DNA of 64,000 bases from Halovenus amylolytica (GTDB lineage Archaea > Halobacteriota > Halobacteria > Halobacteriales > Haloarculaceae), in contig SAYS01000007.1 of the NCBI GenBank assembly GCA_004015825.1, forward strand, positions 124,001 to 188,000. The letters run 5' to 3'. How positions within the stretch are numbered: the first letter of the stretch is position 1; each line of letters begins with the position of its first letter. This document shows, in pieces, positions 36,233 to 45,966 of the stretch. The translations under genes were made by a program, and so were the position numbers. The notes beneath the pieces were generated by a model. It saw only the letters and a program-made list of their open reading frames with translations, was not told the DNA's origin and did not search any database.

Positions 36233-36930
36233 CCGACACAGCCCGCAACCGGGGGATCGCACACGCTGTTGCCCTCTCGACGAGCAGGGAAGCCGTGCTG
36301 ACAGTCGCTGTGCTCGTCACCCAGGTTGTGGCTGTGCTCGCCTACATCGGAGCGACCGGAACACAGGTCTTGAGTCTGCGGGAGACGCTGTATCCCGTCG
36401 CATGGATCACTCTCAGCGTCTACTTCGTCGCCGTCGTCTGGCGATACGGCCCGGCAGTCCGGCCGTCGACGGCCGCACTTCTGGCCGGCCTCGGCTACTT
36501 TCTCCTGCTTGCGGTGCTGGCCGGCTTCGTCTGGCCCGGCCACCAGCTGCTTGGGCATCACGCGAGCGGGGCCGATCTGAACGTCTTCTGGCGCTCGCCG
36601 GGCTGGGGTCCGACAGTGACCTACAGCAGTGCCCTTCTGCAGGGCACAGTAGTCCCCTTCAAACTCGTCGCCTACAGCGCACTCGCATACGGTATTGCTG
36701 CCGCGGTCGCGGCGAGTTCCCGCGGTGCGCTCGCCGGCGTCGTCGGGATGTTCAGCTGTGTCGGCTGTGTGCTCCCAGTCATCGGGGCTGTCGCCGGGAT
36801 CTTCGGCGGTTCGGGCGCCGTCGCGTCGACGGTAAACGGGAGCTACGACCTCGGAACAGCGGTGTTTGCGGTCACAATCGTCCTGTTACTCGTGACGATT
36901 CCGACAGCTGATCCGCTCGCGGACCGCTGA
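36229..36930 (+). CDS. Multi-pass membrane protein of the oxidase operon
   Basis: A 233-residue protein with about six helices. A notable motif is GMFSCVGCVLPVIGAVAG, where two cysteines in a helix could bind copper or haem. This resembles the DUF7546-type proteins that follow haloarchaeal ba3 oxidase genes. It overlaps the preceding gene by ATGA. An assembly or metal-delivery role is a guess supported by context. Confidence 0.68.
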   Translation: MTDTARNRGIAHAVALSTSREAVLTVAVLVTQVVAVLAYIGATGTQVLSLRETLYPVAWITLSVYFVAVVWRYGPAVRPSTAALLAGLGYFLLLAVLAGFVWPGHQLLGHHASGADLNVFWRSPGWGPTVTYSSALLQGTVVPFKLVAYSALAYGIAAAVAASSRGALAGVVGMFSCVGCVLPVIGAVAGIFGGSGAVASTVNGSYDLGTAVFAVTIVLLLVTIPTADPLADR

Positions 36931-36940
36931 ACAGTGGTGG

Positions 36941-37918
36941 TCAGGTCCAGTTGTCGAGTCCGGTCTGGACGAGCGATTCCTCGATCCGTTCGAAGCCACG
37001 CTCGACCTCGTCGGGATCGACACCCCACTCCTCGGTGACGTAGGCCCGCGCTGCCGGGAGATCCGGATCGACCGACGTCTCGGGATCGACGTCGACCACT
37101 GCCGGATCGAGAAAGAGAGTCCGGAGGCGGTCGGCGTGTTCGATCGTCTCCTCGCGGGCGTCGAGAACGCTGAACAGATCCCCGTGTTCGTGGAGCAGTT
37201 TGACGGCGGTTTTCGGGCCGATGCCGGAGATCCCCTCGTTGAAGTCCGTCCCACAGAGAATCGCAACGTCGACGAGCTGTTCCCAGCTCAGATCGTGTTT
37301 TTCGAGTGTTGCGTCGAAATCCATCAGCTCCGGATCGCCCTTGCTGGTGAGCTGTCGGAGCGTCAGCGGCGAGCCAAAGAGCAGGGCGTCGTAATCCTCG
37401 GTGCCAGCGTAATCGACGACATCCGTGCGAGCCATGTGTGCACACTGGGCTTCACCCTCCGCGGGTGCGTCGACGATCGGTACGTCGAGGATGTCGAGCA
37501 GTTCCCGGGTCGTCTCGACGATGGTGTCGGTGAGCCGCTGGGTGCGCGATTCCAGGCGTGCAACGGCGATCGAGTCGCCGCGTTCGCGTGCTGCTTCGAG
37601 GTCGTCTTCGTACCGTTCGCGTTGCTCGCGGCGTTTTGCGACCTCGTCGTCTTTGAGTTCGGTCACCGCGCCGTCGAAGACGAAGACGGGCGTCATCTCG
37701 TGTTCGAAGAATTTTGGCAGGCCCTGAACGACGCCGATGAGATTCGCTACCTCGGTGCCGTCGGCAGTCGTGTAGGCCGCGTCGTTGGTCCACTTGACCG
37801 TCGTCGTGAGATAGCGGTACAGCCAGTTGTGGGCGTCGATGGCGACGACCGAGCCCGAGAGGTTCTCGAATGGGATCTCCTCGATCGCGGCGAGATCGCG
37901 CAGGTCTGCGTTCCCCAT
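36941..37918 (-). CDS. fen: Flap endonuclease 1
   Basis: This 325-residue structure-specific nuclease removes 5' flaps in replication and repair. N domain: [25 protein letters not shown] domain acids in [11 protein letters not shown]; HhH in [15 protein letters not shown]. The C-terminus QTGLDNWT is a PIP-box-like motif for the sliding clamp. All expected acidic metal ligands seem present. Confidence 0.95.
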   Translation of the reverse strand: MGNADLRDLAAIEEIPFENLSGSVVAIDAHNWLYRYLTTTVKWTNDAAYTTADGTEVANLIGVVQGLPKFFEHEMTPVFVFDGAVTELKDDEVAKRREQRERYEDDLEAARERGDSIAVARLESRTQRLTDTIVETTRELLDILDVPIVDAPAEGEAQCAHMARTDVVDYAGTEDYDALLFGSPLTLRQLTSKGDPELMDFDATLEKHDLSWEQLVDVAILCGTDFNEGISGIGPKTAVKLLHEHGDLFSVLDAREETIEHADRLRTLFLDPAVVDVDPETSVDPDLPAARAYVTEEWGVDPDEVERGFERIEESLVQTGLDNWT

Positions 37919-37960
37919 ATCCCGGATTAGGACGAACGGGGCTTGATACCGTCGGTTCGA

Positions 37961-38563
37961 TCACTCGATCAGGACTGCCCCGACGTACTCGTCTGCGGCC
38001 TGTCGTGCCGTCGCGAGTGTCCCGGGTTCGTCCAGAACGACTGCCCGTGTGCGAGCACCGTCGACGATCGTCAAAAGCGCCCGTGCGACGTGTTCGGCGT
38101 CGACCTCGGCGAAGACGCCCTCTTTGATCCCGTGATCGATCACCGTTTCGAGAATGTAGCGAATGTACTCGTCGTTTTGCCGGAATCGGTCGGCAAACGC
38201 CGCCTTGTGTGGCACCTGTGCCCGCATCTCGAGCATCGCGATCAGGAGATCCTGATACTCGTCGGGTTCGAGCAGTAACGTATCGAGCAGCATGTCGAGT
38301 CGCTGCTCGGGATCTGTCGTCTCGACGTCGTGGATCGTCTCCACGAACTGGTCGATGAGATACTCCAGAAACGCTGCGAGCAGGTCGTCTTTCGTCTCGT
38401 AGTGGTAGTGGATGGCGGCGGTCGATTTCCCGTACTCCGCTGCGATCCGTTTGATCGTGAGATCGGCGTAGCCGTGCTTGCAGAGTGCGGCGTAGGTTGC
38501 CCGCATGATTGCCGCCTCCTGCTCGGAGAACGATCGGTTCGGCGGATCGGCCATTGGTTGCAT
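37961..38563 (-). CDS. TetR-family repressor
   Basis: A 200-residue regulator. The HTH is ADLTIKRIAAEYGKSTAAIH, followed by YHYETKDDLLAAFLEYL. The C-terminal ligand domain is helical. It is divergent from a MATE pump and an RND-type protein. Two near-identical 14-bp palindromes lie in the shared promoter, so it probably represses itself and the pumps until a drug or metabolite binds. Confidence 0.9.
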   Translation of the reverse strand: MQPMADPPNRSFSEQEAAIMRATYAALCKHGYADLTIKRIAAEYGKSTAAIHYHYETKDDLLAAFLEYLIDQFVETIHDVETTDPEQRLDMLLDTLLLEPDEYQDLLIAMLEMRAQVPHKAAFADRFRQNDEYIRYILETVIDHGIKEGVFAEVDAEHVARALLTIVDGARTRAVVLDEPGTLATARQAADEYVGAVLIE

Positions 38564-38589
38564 ATTCGTCCGTCTGTTGATAACTGTTT

Positions 38590-38603
38590 TGACCAGATAG
38601 TCA
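38590..38603. promoter_or_regulatory. TetR operator site 1
   Basis: TGACCAGATAGTCA, whose reverse complement matches the second site at 13 of 14 bases. It lies next to the tetR start, where it could block its own transcription. Confidence 0.7.
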
Positions 38604-38671
38604 GATCAGATTCGGGCGAAAACCACGGGAATATCGCCCAATACCCAGGGAGAAAAACTTCCAAATGTTTT

Positions 38672-38685
38672 TGACTAACTGGTCA
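38672..38685. promoter_or_regulatory. TetR operator site 2
   Basis: TGACTAACTGGTCA, 30 bp before the MATE start, overlapping the expected transcription start. It matches the reverse complement of the site at 38590 except at one position. Confidence 0.7.
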
Positions 38686-38714
38686 GTAAGTATAGTCGTG
38701 TACGAGGTGGGGAG

Positions 38715-40142
38715 ATGAGTCTCCGGAGCAGGATCGGGGCGTTGTTCAAAGGGCCCGACGAGTTCGATCTGACGTCGGGAGAGATCGGGAAACCGCTGTT
38801 TTTCCTCTCGATGCCGATCGTCGTCACCAATCTCTTTCAGACCGCCTACAACCTCGCCGATACGTTCTGGCTCGGCCAGTACAACACCGACGCACTGGCA
38901 GCGATCAGTTTCGCGTTCCCGATGGTCTTTTTGCTCATCTCGCTTGGGATGGGCATCTCCGTCGCCGGGAGCGTCCTCGTCGCCCAGTACACCGGCGCGG
39001 ACAAGGAACGCGAAGCCGAGTACGCCGCCTCCCAGACGGTCACCTTCGCCGTGATCCTCTCCGTGGTGCTGGGTGCGACCGGCTACTTCCTCGTCGAGGA
39101 GTTTCTCTCGGTTATGGGGGCCTCGGCGGATGTGTTGCCGCTGGCAGCGAGCTACATGGAGGTCATCTCGCTCGGGCTCGTGTTCATGTTCGGCTTTTTC
39201 GTGTTTATCGCCCTGATGCGTGGCTACGGCGACACGATCACGCCGATGCTCGTGATGTTCGGCTCGGTCGTGCTGAATATCGTGCTCGATCCGTTCGTCA
39301 TCTTCGGGTGGGGGCCGTTTCCGGAACTCGGTATCCAGGGGGCGGCGCTGGCGACGGTGTTCTCCCGTGGTCTCGCACTCGTCGTCGGGCTGGCCATCAT
39401 GTTCAGGGGGGTCCGCGGCGTACAGATCAACCTCCGGGATATGGCCCCCGATCCGAGCTATCTGCGCCGTCTCCTCCGGATCGGGCTGCCAGCCTCCGTC
39501 GAGGGGACTGGCCGGGCGCTCTCGATGAATCTCCTCCTGTTTATCGTGGCACTGTTTTCGGATCCGGTCGTCGCCGCCTACGGGATCGGGACCCGCGTGT
39601 TCTCGGTCGTCTTCCTGCCAGCGATCGCGGTCGCCCGCGGTGTCGAGACGATGACCGGCCAGAACATCGGAGCCGACAAGCCCGACCGTGCCGAGGCGGC
39701 CGCCGGCCTCGCGGCGAAGGTGCTGTTCGGCGTCCTCACGACCGCAGGCGTGCTCGTCTGGTTCGCTGCCGTGCCCATCGCCGACATCTTTACCACCGAT
39801 CCGACGGTCGTCGATATCACTGCACAGTTCCTCCGGTATGTCGCGCTCACGTTCGGGTTCATCGGGATCATGCGCGCCTACACCGGGAGTTTCCGCGGTG
39901 CCGGCAAGACACTCACTGCCGCCGGAATCTCCGTCTTTATGCTCGGCGTGATCCGCTTCCCGATCGCCTGGGTCGGTGCGGATATGCTCGGCGAGCGCGG
40001 GATCTGGCTGTCGTTTGCGATCTCGAACGTCGTCGGTGCACTGGTCGCGTACGCGTGGTACAACCGCGGAACGTGGCGCGACGCCGACCTCACCGAGGCG
40101 GCCGTCGACACCACGACGGAACCCGCTTCGACAGACGATTGA
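38715..40142 (+). CDS. MATE-family efflux transporter
   Basis: A 475-residue, 12-helix transporter with the typical N-terminal FLSMPIVVTNLFQTAYNLAD and mirrored second half starting at LLRIGLPASVEGTGRALSM. It likely uses Na+ or H+ to expel cationic compounds. It has a GGGGAG ribosome site just before ATG 38715. Its TetR gene is divergent, with two operators, and the RND gene follows 93 bp later. Confidence 0.9.
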   Translation: MSLRSRIGALFKGPDEFDLTSGEIGKPLFFLSMPIVVTNLFQTAYNLADTFWLGQYNTDALAAISFAFPMVFLLISLGMGISVAGSVLVAQYTGADKEREAEYAASQTVTFAVILSVVLGATGYFLVEEFLSVMGASADVLPLAASYMEVISLGLVFMFGFFVFIALMRGYGDTITPMLVMFGSVVLNIVLDPFVIFGWGPFPELGIQGAALATVFSRGLALVVGLAIMFRGVRGVQINLRDMAPDPSYLRRLLRIGLPASVEGTGRALSMNLLLFIVALFSDPVVAAYGIGTRVFSVVFLPAIAVARGVETMTGQNIGADKPDRAEAAAGLAAKVLFGVLTTAGVLVWFAAVPIADIFTTDPTVVDITAQFLRYVALTFGFIGIMRAYTGSFRGAGKTLTAAGISVFMLGVIRFPIAWVGADMLGERGIWLSFAISNVVGALVAYAWYNRGTWRDADLTEAAVDTTTEPASTDD

Positions 40143-40235
40143 GATCAGTGTTACTATATGTACAGAACAGTAATTCTCTCTCGATGAACGAAGTTAGTAC
40201 GGATATACTTACAGATTTGAATGCGAGGTGGTCAC

Positions 40236-43085
40236 GTGTCTCGACTTGACCCGTTTTTCGACGTCGTCACGACGCACAGCCGGGTCGTCATCGCGATCAT
40301 GGTCGTGTTGACCGTCGTCGTCGGTGCTGGAGCGGGAATGGTCGGGCAGTCCTCGTCACTGGATCAGTTCCAGGGCGACTCGCCGGAGGCAGAGGCGCTC
40401 TCTACGATCGAATCGAACTTCACGACCGGTTCCGAGAACACCACGACAGCCCAGCTGATCGTCAGAGGTGACGACATCCTGTCGAAAGAGTCACTGCTGG
40501 AGTTGCTCTCCGTCCAGCAGTCGTTCCGGGACAGCCAGACGATAAACGAGACGCTCGCATCGGAGAACGCACTCGTGGGGATTCCGAACGTCGTCGCACG
40601 GACTGCGATTGCACAGGAGCAGGCCGGTGCACTCGAACGACGACAGGCGACACTCAACGCGACGAGCGAACAGTTGCGTCGTGCACTGGGAACCGTCGAA
40701 CAGGACCCGAACAGCAGTGCCCTGGCTGCATTCGAGCGCGTTCGGGCGAACTCGTCCGTCGAGTTTACTGAAGAGGATGCCGGGACGTTCGAACAGGCCG
40801 CCCAGCAGCTCCGCGCAGCCGAGACAGAACAGGAGCGCCAGGCGGCGTACCGTCTCGGGAGCCGCGGCGTCCTGGAAGACCAGTTCGCAGCAGTGGCAGC
40901 CGAGGGCGAGGCACTCCAGGACGGTCCCGCGCCGACGCTGGCCGAGCAGCGCACACAGCTCGAATCGATGAACGAATCCGCCGTCGACAGTGTCGTCCGG
41001 TCGGTCCTGAGCCAGGACGGGGGGAACGAACGGGCGTTCGGTCTGATGCCGACCAGCTACGAGCCGGGATCGACCGAGGCCAACGCGACGATGATGCTCG
41101 TCACCCAGACGACGGTAACCGAACCCGTACAGGGGTCGGCGAGTCAACGCCTCATCGACTCCCAGCTCGAGATGGATCGAATCGCCAGTGATTCGATCGA
41201 CAACGAGGTGCTCGTCTTCGGATCGGGGATCATCTCCGACGAGATTACGCGGTCGATGGGCGACAGTCTCACCATCGTCGCCCCGCTGGCCTTGCTCTTT
41301 GTCGTCGTCGCGCTGACAGTCGCCTACCGGGATCTGCTCGATATCCTGCTGGGTGTGCTCGGAATCGTCGCGGTTCTCGTCTGGACCTTCGGGTTCATGG
41401 GGTGGGCCGGGATCAAGTTCAACCAGATCATGATCGCCGTCCCAGTCCTGTTGATCGGTCTCTCTATCGACTATGCGATCCATATATTCATGCGCCACCG
41501 CGAGGAGCGCGGCAACGAGAAAACGAAAAGCGACCCGCGTGGCGCAATGCGGGTGGCCATCGCCGGTGTCGGGATCGCGCTCATCTGGGTAACGGCGACG
41601 ACAGCAATCGGCTTCCTCTCGAATCTGACCAGTCCCGTGCCGCCGATCCAGGATTTCGGCGTCGTCTCCGCGGTCGGGATTGGCGCGACGATGCTCGTCT
41701 TCGGCGCACTCATCCCGGCACTGAAGCTGGAGATCGACGAACTGCTCGAAGGCCGCGGCTGGGACCGACAGAAGACCGCGTTCGGGACTGGCGGCGGCGC
41801 GTTCAGTTCGGTGCTCTCGACGGGTTCGACTGCCGCACGGAAGGCACCCTACGTCGTCATCCTGCTGGCACTCCTCGTCAGCGCTGGCGGGGTCTACGGC
41901 GCGACACAGGTCGATACCAGCTTCAACCAGGAGGATTTCCTCGCGGACGATCCGCCAGGCTGGATGGAGAATCTGCCCGGACCGTTCCAGCCCGGTGAGT
42001 ACTCCGCCAAGGAGAACCTCGGCTACGTCAACGAGAACTTCCTGCGGGAAGACTCACAGGCACAGATACTGGTCGGGGGATCGATAACCGATCCCACAAC
42101 ACTCGAACGGGTAGCCACGACGGAACGCGAGGCTGCCGAGAAGTCGTCGGTCCAGACACTCTCCAGCGGGAGAGCGAGTGTCGAGAGCCCACTCGGCGTG
42201 ATGCGGAGTGTCGCCGCGACGAACGACTCCTTTAACGCGACGTTTGCAGCGGCTGACACCGACGGCAACGGTGTCCCAGACGAGAACCTCGAGGCAGTCT
42301 ACGACGAGCTGTTCTCGGTTGCGCCAGAGCAGGCAGCGGGCGTCATTGACCGGACAGAGGCCGGAGAGTACGAATCGTTCCGGCTGGTCATCTCCGTCTC
42401 CGGTGGCGCCTCGAGCGATCAGGTGACCTCGGAGATGCGTGATCTCGCGTCCGGGCTGGACGGCGATGGGCTGGAGTCGACGGCGACCGGGCAGACGATC
42501 CTGTTCAAGATCGTCCAGGACGATCTGCTCGACACCGTCATCGAGAGTCTACTGATCACGCTCGTCTCCGTCTTCGCATTCCTGATGGTGACCTACCGGA
42601 TCACCGAGGGAAGTGCGACGCTCGGAGCCTTTACGCTCCTCCCTGTCGTCCTGAGTGTTACCTGGATTCTCGGGACGATGGCGTTGCTCGGCATCCCATT
42701 CAACATCCTCACCGGGATGATCACGAGTCTCACCGTCGGCCTCGGCGTCGCCTACAGCATCCACCTGAGCGAGCGGTACAACCAGGAACTCGACCGGCGG
42801 GACTCGATGTGGGACGCGATGTACACCGCCGTCACCGGAACCGGCGGCGCACTGCTCGGGAGCGCGGCGACGACCGTCGGCGGCTTCGGCGTTCTCGTCT
42901 TCGCAATCTTGCCCCCACTCCAGCAGTTCGGCATCATCACGGGGCTGACGATCATCTACGCCTTCCTCGCGAGCGTGCTGGTCTTGCCGTCGCTGCTCGT
43001 GGTCTGGACGTGGTGGTTCGCCCCCGACGAAACGGTCGACGGCGTCGATACCGGGACAGAGACTTCGGCCGTCACCGAAGACTGA
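40236..43085 (+). CDS. RND-superfamily (MMPL/SSD-type) transporter
   Basis: A 949-residue protein with two repeats of a large outer domain and six helices (first helix VVIAIMVVLTVVVGAGAGMV; SSD-like block FNQIMIAVPVLLIGLSIDYA, then AIHIFMRHREER, and the matching GVAYSIHLSERYNQ in the second half). I prefer GTG 40236 (SRLDPFFDVV) because GAGGTGG sits at ribosome-site distance; an ATG at 40221 is also in frame. The substrate may be lipids or drugs; context with MATE/TetR suggests export. Confidence 0.88.
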   Translation: MSRLDPFFDVVTTHSRVVIAIMVVLTVVVGAGAGMVGQSSSLDQFQGDSPEAEALSTIESNFTTGSENTTTAQLIVRGDDILSKESLLELLSVQQSFRDSQTINETLASENALVGIPNVVARTAIAQEQAGALERRQATLNATSEQLRRALGTVEQDPNSSALAAFERVRANSSVEFTEEDAGTFEQAAQQLRAAETEQERQAAYRLGSRGVLEDQFAAVAAEGEALQDGPAPTLAEQRTQLESMNESAVDSVVRSVLSQDGGNERAFGLMPTSYEPGSTEANATMMLVTQTTVTEPVQGSASQRLIDSQLEMDRIASDSIDNEVLVFGSGIISDEITRSMGDSLTIVAPLALLFVVVALTVAYRDLLDILLGVLGIVAVLVWTFGFMGWAGIKFNQIMIAVPVLLIGLSIDYAIHIFMRHREERGNEKTKSDPRGAMRVAIAGVGIALIWVTATTAIGFLSNLTSPVPPIQDFGVVSAVGIGATMLVFGALIPALKLEIDELLEGRGWDRQKTAFGTGGGAFSSVLSTGSTAARKAPYVVILLALLVSAGGVYGATQVDTSFNQEDFLADDPPGWMENLPGPFQPGEYSAKENLGYVNENFLREDSQAQILVGGSITDPTTLERVATTEREAAEKSSVQTLSSGRASVESPLGVMRSVAATNDSFNATFAAADTDGNGVPDENLEAVYDELFSVAPEQAAGVIDRTEAGEYESFRLVISVSGGASSDQVTSEMRDLASGLDGDGLESTATGQTILFKIVQDDLLDTVIESLLITLVSVFAFLMVTYRITEGSATLGAFTLLPVVLSVTWILGTMALLGIPFNILTGMITSLTVGLGVAYSIHLSERYNQELDRRDSMWDAMYTAVTGTGGALLGSAATTVGGFGVLVFAILPPLQQFGIITGLTIIYAFLASVLVLPSLLVVWTWWFAPDETVDGVDTGTETSAVTED

Positions 43086-43589
43086 TCAGGCCAGTTCGAG
43101 TCGCTCGACGAAGGGCAACCCCTGAATCTCGGTTATGAGGTCGCCGGGGAGTGGGTCGCTAGTGATGAGATACAGTCTGGGTTCGTCGGTGAACTCCGGA
43201 TCCTCGGTCATCACCTGCCGGATGGGGATCTCGTGGTCGGCGACCAGCCCGGTCACCGCCGCGACGATGCCGGACTCGTCGGCCTCCCGGACTGTCACCG
43301 TACAGACCGTCAGATCGAGTACCGGGGCGAGATCCATCAGGCTGGGAATCGCAGAGATGTTCTGGAAGATCGGCCGGAGTTCGTCGTCGTCGAGAATGGC
43401 GTCCGTCGTCGCGTCGACGACCCGGCGGTCGACGTCGATCTCGCGCGCGATCCCCGTGTTCGGAATCTCGATTCCCCCGGAGACGACTCGACCGTCGTCG
43501 TTGACAGAAAAGCCCCGCTCCAGAAGAAGGCGGATCACCCGCTGCTGACTGGGTGAATCCGAGAATTTCTCCATGATTTCCTCGAACAT
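43086..43589 (-). CDS. ACT-domain regulator of amino acid metabolism
   Basis: A 167-residue protein: an N-terminal wHTH-like part (PSQQRVIRLLLERGFSVNDD ... GIEIPNTGIAREIDVDRRVV) and a C-terminal ACT domain (TVCTVTVREADESGIVAAVT). It matches the archaeal 'regulator of amino acid metabolism' family. The amino acid is unknown. It is convergent with the RND gene, with adjacent stops. Confidence 0.85.
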   Translation of the reverse strand: MFEEIMEKFSDSPSQQRVIRLLLERGFSVNDDGRVVSGGIEIPNTGIAREIDVDRRVVDATTDAILDDDELRPIFQNISAIPSLMDLAPVLDLTVCTVTVREADESGIVAAVTGLVADHEIPIRQVMTEDPEFTDEPRLYLITSDPLPGDLITEIQGLPFVERLELA

Positions 43590-43708
43590 ATCTTGGGTGG
43601 TGACGCCCCGCGGCTATAGTTGTTGGGCACACCTGCTCATTGCTGTGCGATTCTGTCCACTGCGTTGTCTGTGGAATTGGTTGGAACGGAACCGAAAACA
43701 TCACTCCG

Positions 43709-43962
43709 AACAGAAAGAAAGCCCCGAGGCTGTCGACTCCCGCGACTCGCTGCGCTCCTCACCCTCCGGGTTGCGGTGCTAGCGTCGTCGGGGTTCGCCG
43801 ACAGCCTCACCCCTTTCAGTCCCGCCCGGCCTGGAAAGTCACACTGGGCGGGACTGAAAGGGGCCGGTCGCTTGGTCCGTCCCGGACGAAGCAAGGACCG
43901 CAACACAGTGAGGACCGCAGCGAGTCCCGGTCGGTCAAGCGACCGGGGGCTTTCTTGCTGTT
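43709..43962. repeat. Cloverleaf-like dispersed repeat, copy 4 (complete)
   Basis: A 254-bp element with ends 43709-43725 and 43946-43962. Hairpins: GAGGCTGTCG (43726-43735) / CGACAGCCTC (43799-43808); central CCCCTTTCAGTCCCGCCC (43810-43827) with 43846-43863; CCGGTCGCTTG (43864-43874) / CAAGCGACCGG (43936-43946). In the central stem an A-to-G change is matched by T-to-C in the other arm, a true compensatory change. It fills most of the gap before hisB. Confidence 0.85.
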
Positions 43963-44016
43963 TGAGTCAGTGGATCCCACATTCTCAGAAACTCCCAGAC
44001 GTCAAAAAACACGTAC

Positions 44017-44604
44017 TCAGAGTTCGCCTTTCGTACTCGGCGTATCCGCACGTCGTTCGTCGATCCGGGTCGCGTCGTCGAGCGTCCGGGCAAGCGCCTT
44101 GAACAGCGCCTCGATCTCGTGGTGGGCGTTCTCGCCGTCGATCTCTGCCTGCAGCGTCAGGCCGGCATTCATCGAAAGCGAGCGCAGGAAGTGTCGAGCC
44201 ATGAAACTCGTCATCTCGCCCACCTCGTCCTGGGAAAACTCGCCGTCGAAATCGAAATAGGGCCGGCCGCTGATATCGACGACGATCCGCCCCCGGGACT
44301 CGTCCATCGGCACGGTCTGGTCGGCAAACCGACGGATACCGCGCTTGTCACCGAGCGCCTCGTCGAAGGCCTCGCCGAGCGTGATTCCCACGTCCTCGAC
44401 CGTGTGGTGGTCGTCGATCTCCAGATCACCGTCGCAGGTGACGGTCAGATCGAACAGTCCGTGGGTCCCGAAGGAGTCGAGCATGTGATCGAAGAAGCCG
44501 ATACCTGTGTCGATCGTCGTCTCGCCGTCGCCGTCGATATCGAGGACGACCTCGATCTCGGTCTCGGCGGTTTCGCGTGTCACGGCCGCCGTTCGGTCGG
44601 TCAT
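44017..44604 (-). CDS. hisB: Imidazoleglycerol-phosphate dehydratase
   Basis: A 195-residue histidine-pathway enzyme. The metal-site motifs are [13 protein letters not shown] and [11 protein letters not shown] in the first half, and [13 protein letters not shown] and [13 protein letters not shown] in the second. It has normal length for the monofunctional archaeal type. hisA and hisF are elsewhere in the window on the same strand but not linked. Confidence 0.95.
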   Translation of the reverse strand: MTDRTAAVTRETAETEIEVVLDIDGDGETTIDTGIGFFDHMLDSFGTHGLFDLTVTCDGDLEIDDHHTVEDVGITLGEAFDEALGDKRGIRRFADQTVPMDESRGRIVVDISGRPYFDFDGEFSQDEVGEMTSFMARHFLRSLSMNAGLTLQAEIDGENAHHEIEALFKALARTLDDATRIDERRADTPSTKGEL

Positions 44605-44712
44605 ACTCGAACTGTACAGGCGCGAGTATTTGGTGATTGTGTCTGGAACTCCCCAACACCGGAAAAATCGATGGCGAATCGGGCCGAAGAACGTCGATCC
44701 GCGAGCCCCGGT

Positions 44713-45048
44713 CTACTCGACAGCCGGCGCTTCTTCGTCGGTCCGGCCCGGCAGTTCGAGTTCGATCTCCAGTTCCGGCTCGCCCATCCCGTCGTAATCG
44801 ATCTCCAGCTCGACCGGTTCGCCGAAAGCGAAGGGCAGCTCCCACTCGTCGGCGACGATCGTCAGCTCGTCACCGTCACGAAGCTGTTCACCCAGATCGA
44901 TCAAGAACTCGCCGGCTTCGCTGGCATCGAGTCGGTACTCCTCTTCGAAGTTGCGCCCTGACTGGATGATCGTTCGCTCTTCGTGCTCACTCTCGTCGTG
45001 GTCAGTGTGCTCCCCATCCATCTCTGAATCGTGTTCGGACTCTGCCAT
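44713..45048 (-). CDS. amphi-Trp domain protein
   Basis: A 111-residue acidic protein. After a charged leader with repeated H/E/D it carries LDASEAGEFLIDLGEQLRDG, DELTIVADEWELPFAF and EPVELEIDYDG, the amphi-Trp domain. This domain is of unknown function. Its promoter contains a perfect TTTAGGTTAACCTAAA palindrome, shared in arms with the promoter of the next upstream gene, so the two may be co-regulated. Confidence 0.8.
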   Translation of the reverse strand: MAESEHDSEMDGEHTDHDESEHEERTIIQSGRNFEEEYRLDASEAGEFLIDLGEQLRDGDELTIVADEWELPFAFGEPVELEIDYDGMGEPELEIELELPGRTDEEAPAVE

Positions 45049-45058
45049 GGTATATGTA

Positions 45059-45074
45059 TTTAGGTTAACCTAAA
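45059..45074. promoter_or_regulatory. DtxR-like palindromic box before the amphi-Trp gene
   Basis: TTTAGGTTAACCTAAA, a perfect 16-bp palindrome overlapping the expected core promoter. It resembles the TTAGGTTAG-type boxes of DtxR/IdeR metal regulators. Confidence 0.65.
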
Positions 45075-45120
45075 ACAAAAAGGCACGGGTTCCACACAGC
45101 ACCAGCTGAGGCAGTTGCGA

Positions 45121-45897
45121 TCAGGCCCGCCGGACCAGATGGTCCCGCACCGTCTGCTGAGCGCTATCACAGAGTTCGTCGAGTCGGACAGCCGTCGCCA
45201 CCACGGGGTTGTCGACCGGGAACTCCTGATACAGATAGGAGACGAGCTGACAGTGGCGGATCCCGGCGTCGAGATTCTGGCTCGTCGTTCCATCGAGCAG
45301 TTCCTGGCGGTCCTGGATCAGTTCGTCACAGCGTTCCCGATGTGCAGCCAGTGTCTCGTGGCGGTGCTGGAGGGCATCGAAGCCGAGTTCTATCAGCGGG
45401 ATCTCATTTTTTTCGGCGAGCCAGGCGGTGATCCCGTCGACCGTCTCGCCAGCGGATCCGAGATGTGCTGCTTCAGTGTCGAGTGCGCGGGACATCGCAC
45501 GGGTCTCCGTCTCTCGGTTCTCGGTCTCGCTGCGGATCGCACCCTTGAGTTCGCGCGAAAACCCCGTCTCCGTCGTCGAAGCGAGCGCGACAGCAATCTG
45601 GTCGGTGAACTCGTTTCGGATCGTCTCCAGCAGCGATTCGTCGCCATTACAGCTGTGTGGCCGGATCGTCTCCCTGAACGCTGTGCGGACTGCCCGACAC
45701 TGGTCGTCACCCGTCCGGCTGTTCTGCAGTTGTGTGCCGACAGTTGCCGTCATCCCACCCGCGGGGGTGGCCGGGGCTGTCGGGAGTGACGACACCCGAT
45801 CACGGAACCGATCGAATGCGTCACGTTTCGCAGTGACTGCCGACTGTTCGTTCTCGACACGACGCTGGGCACGGTCGATGAATGTTGTCACGGTCAT
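45121..45897 (-). CDS. Coiled-coil haloarchaeal protein (DUF7260-like)
   Basis: ATG 45897 gives 258 residues (MTVTTFIDRAQRRVENEQSA). The protein is nearly all helical with long charged stretches (RHETLAAHRERCDELIQDRQ) and no membrane helix; it includes several cysteines and histidines. The family is haloarchaea-specific and uncharacterised. Two TTTAGGT boxes lie in its promoter. Its neighbour downstream carries one, pointing to a common regulator. Confidence 0.7.
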   Translation of the reverse strand: MTVTTFIDRAQRRVENEQSAVTAKRDAFDRFRDRVSSLPTAPATPAGGMTATVGTQLQNSRTGDDQCRAVRTAFRETIRPHSCNGDESLLETIRNEFTDQIAVALASTTETGFSRELKGAIRSETENRETETRAMSRALDTEAAHLGSAGETVDGITAWLAEKNEIPLIELGFDALQHRHETLAAHRERCDELIQDRQELLDGTTSQNLDAGIRHCQLVSYLYQEFPVDNPVVATAVRLDELCDSAQQTVRDHLVRRA

Positions 45898-45930
45898 ATG
45901 TTGGGAGATCACACCTGGGGGGCAGACATT

Positions 45931-45946
45931 TTTAGGTCTACCTAAA
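45931..45946. promoter_or_regulatory. DtxR-like box, site 2
   Basis: TTTAGGTCTACCTAAA: 7-bp arms identical to the site at 45059 with a different two-base centre. It lies 34 bp upstream of ATG 45897. Confidence 0.62.
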
Positions 45947-45966
45947 CCATTAAAGATGCTTCGGTT

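Noticed and set aside
40152..40175. TTACT...AGTAA inverted repeat with a TGTACA core before the RND gene
   Set aside because: Arms are short and imperfect, with no second copy; more likely just the promoter.
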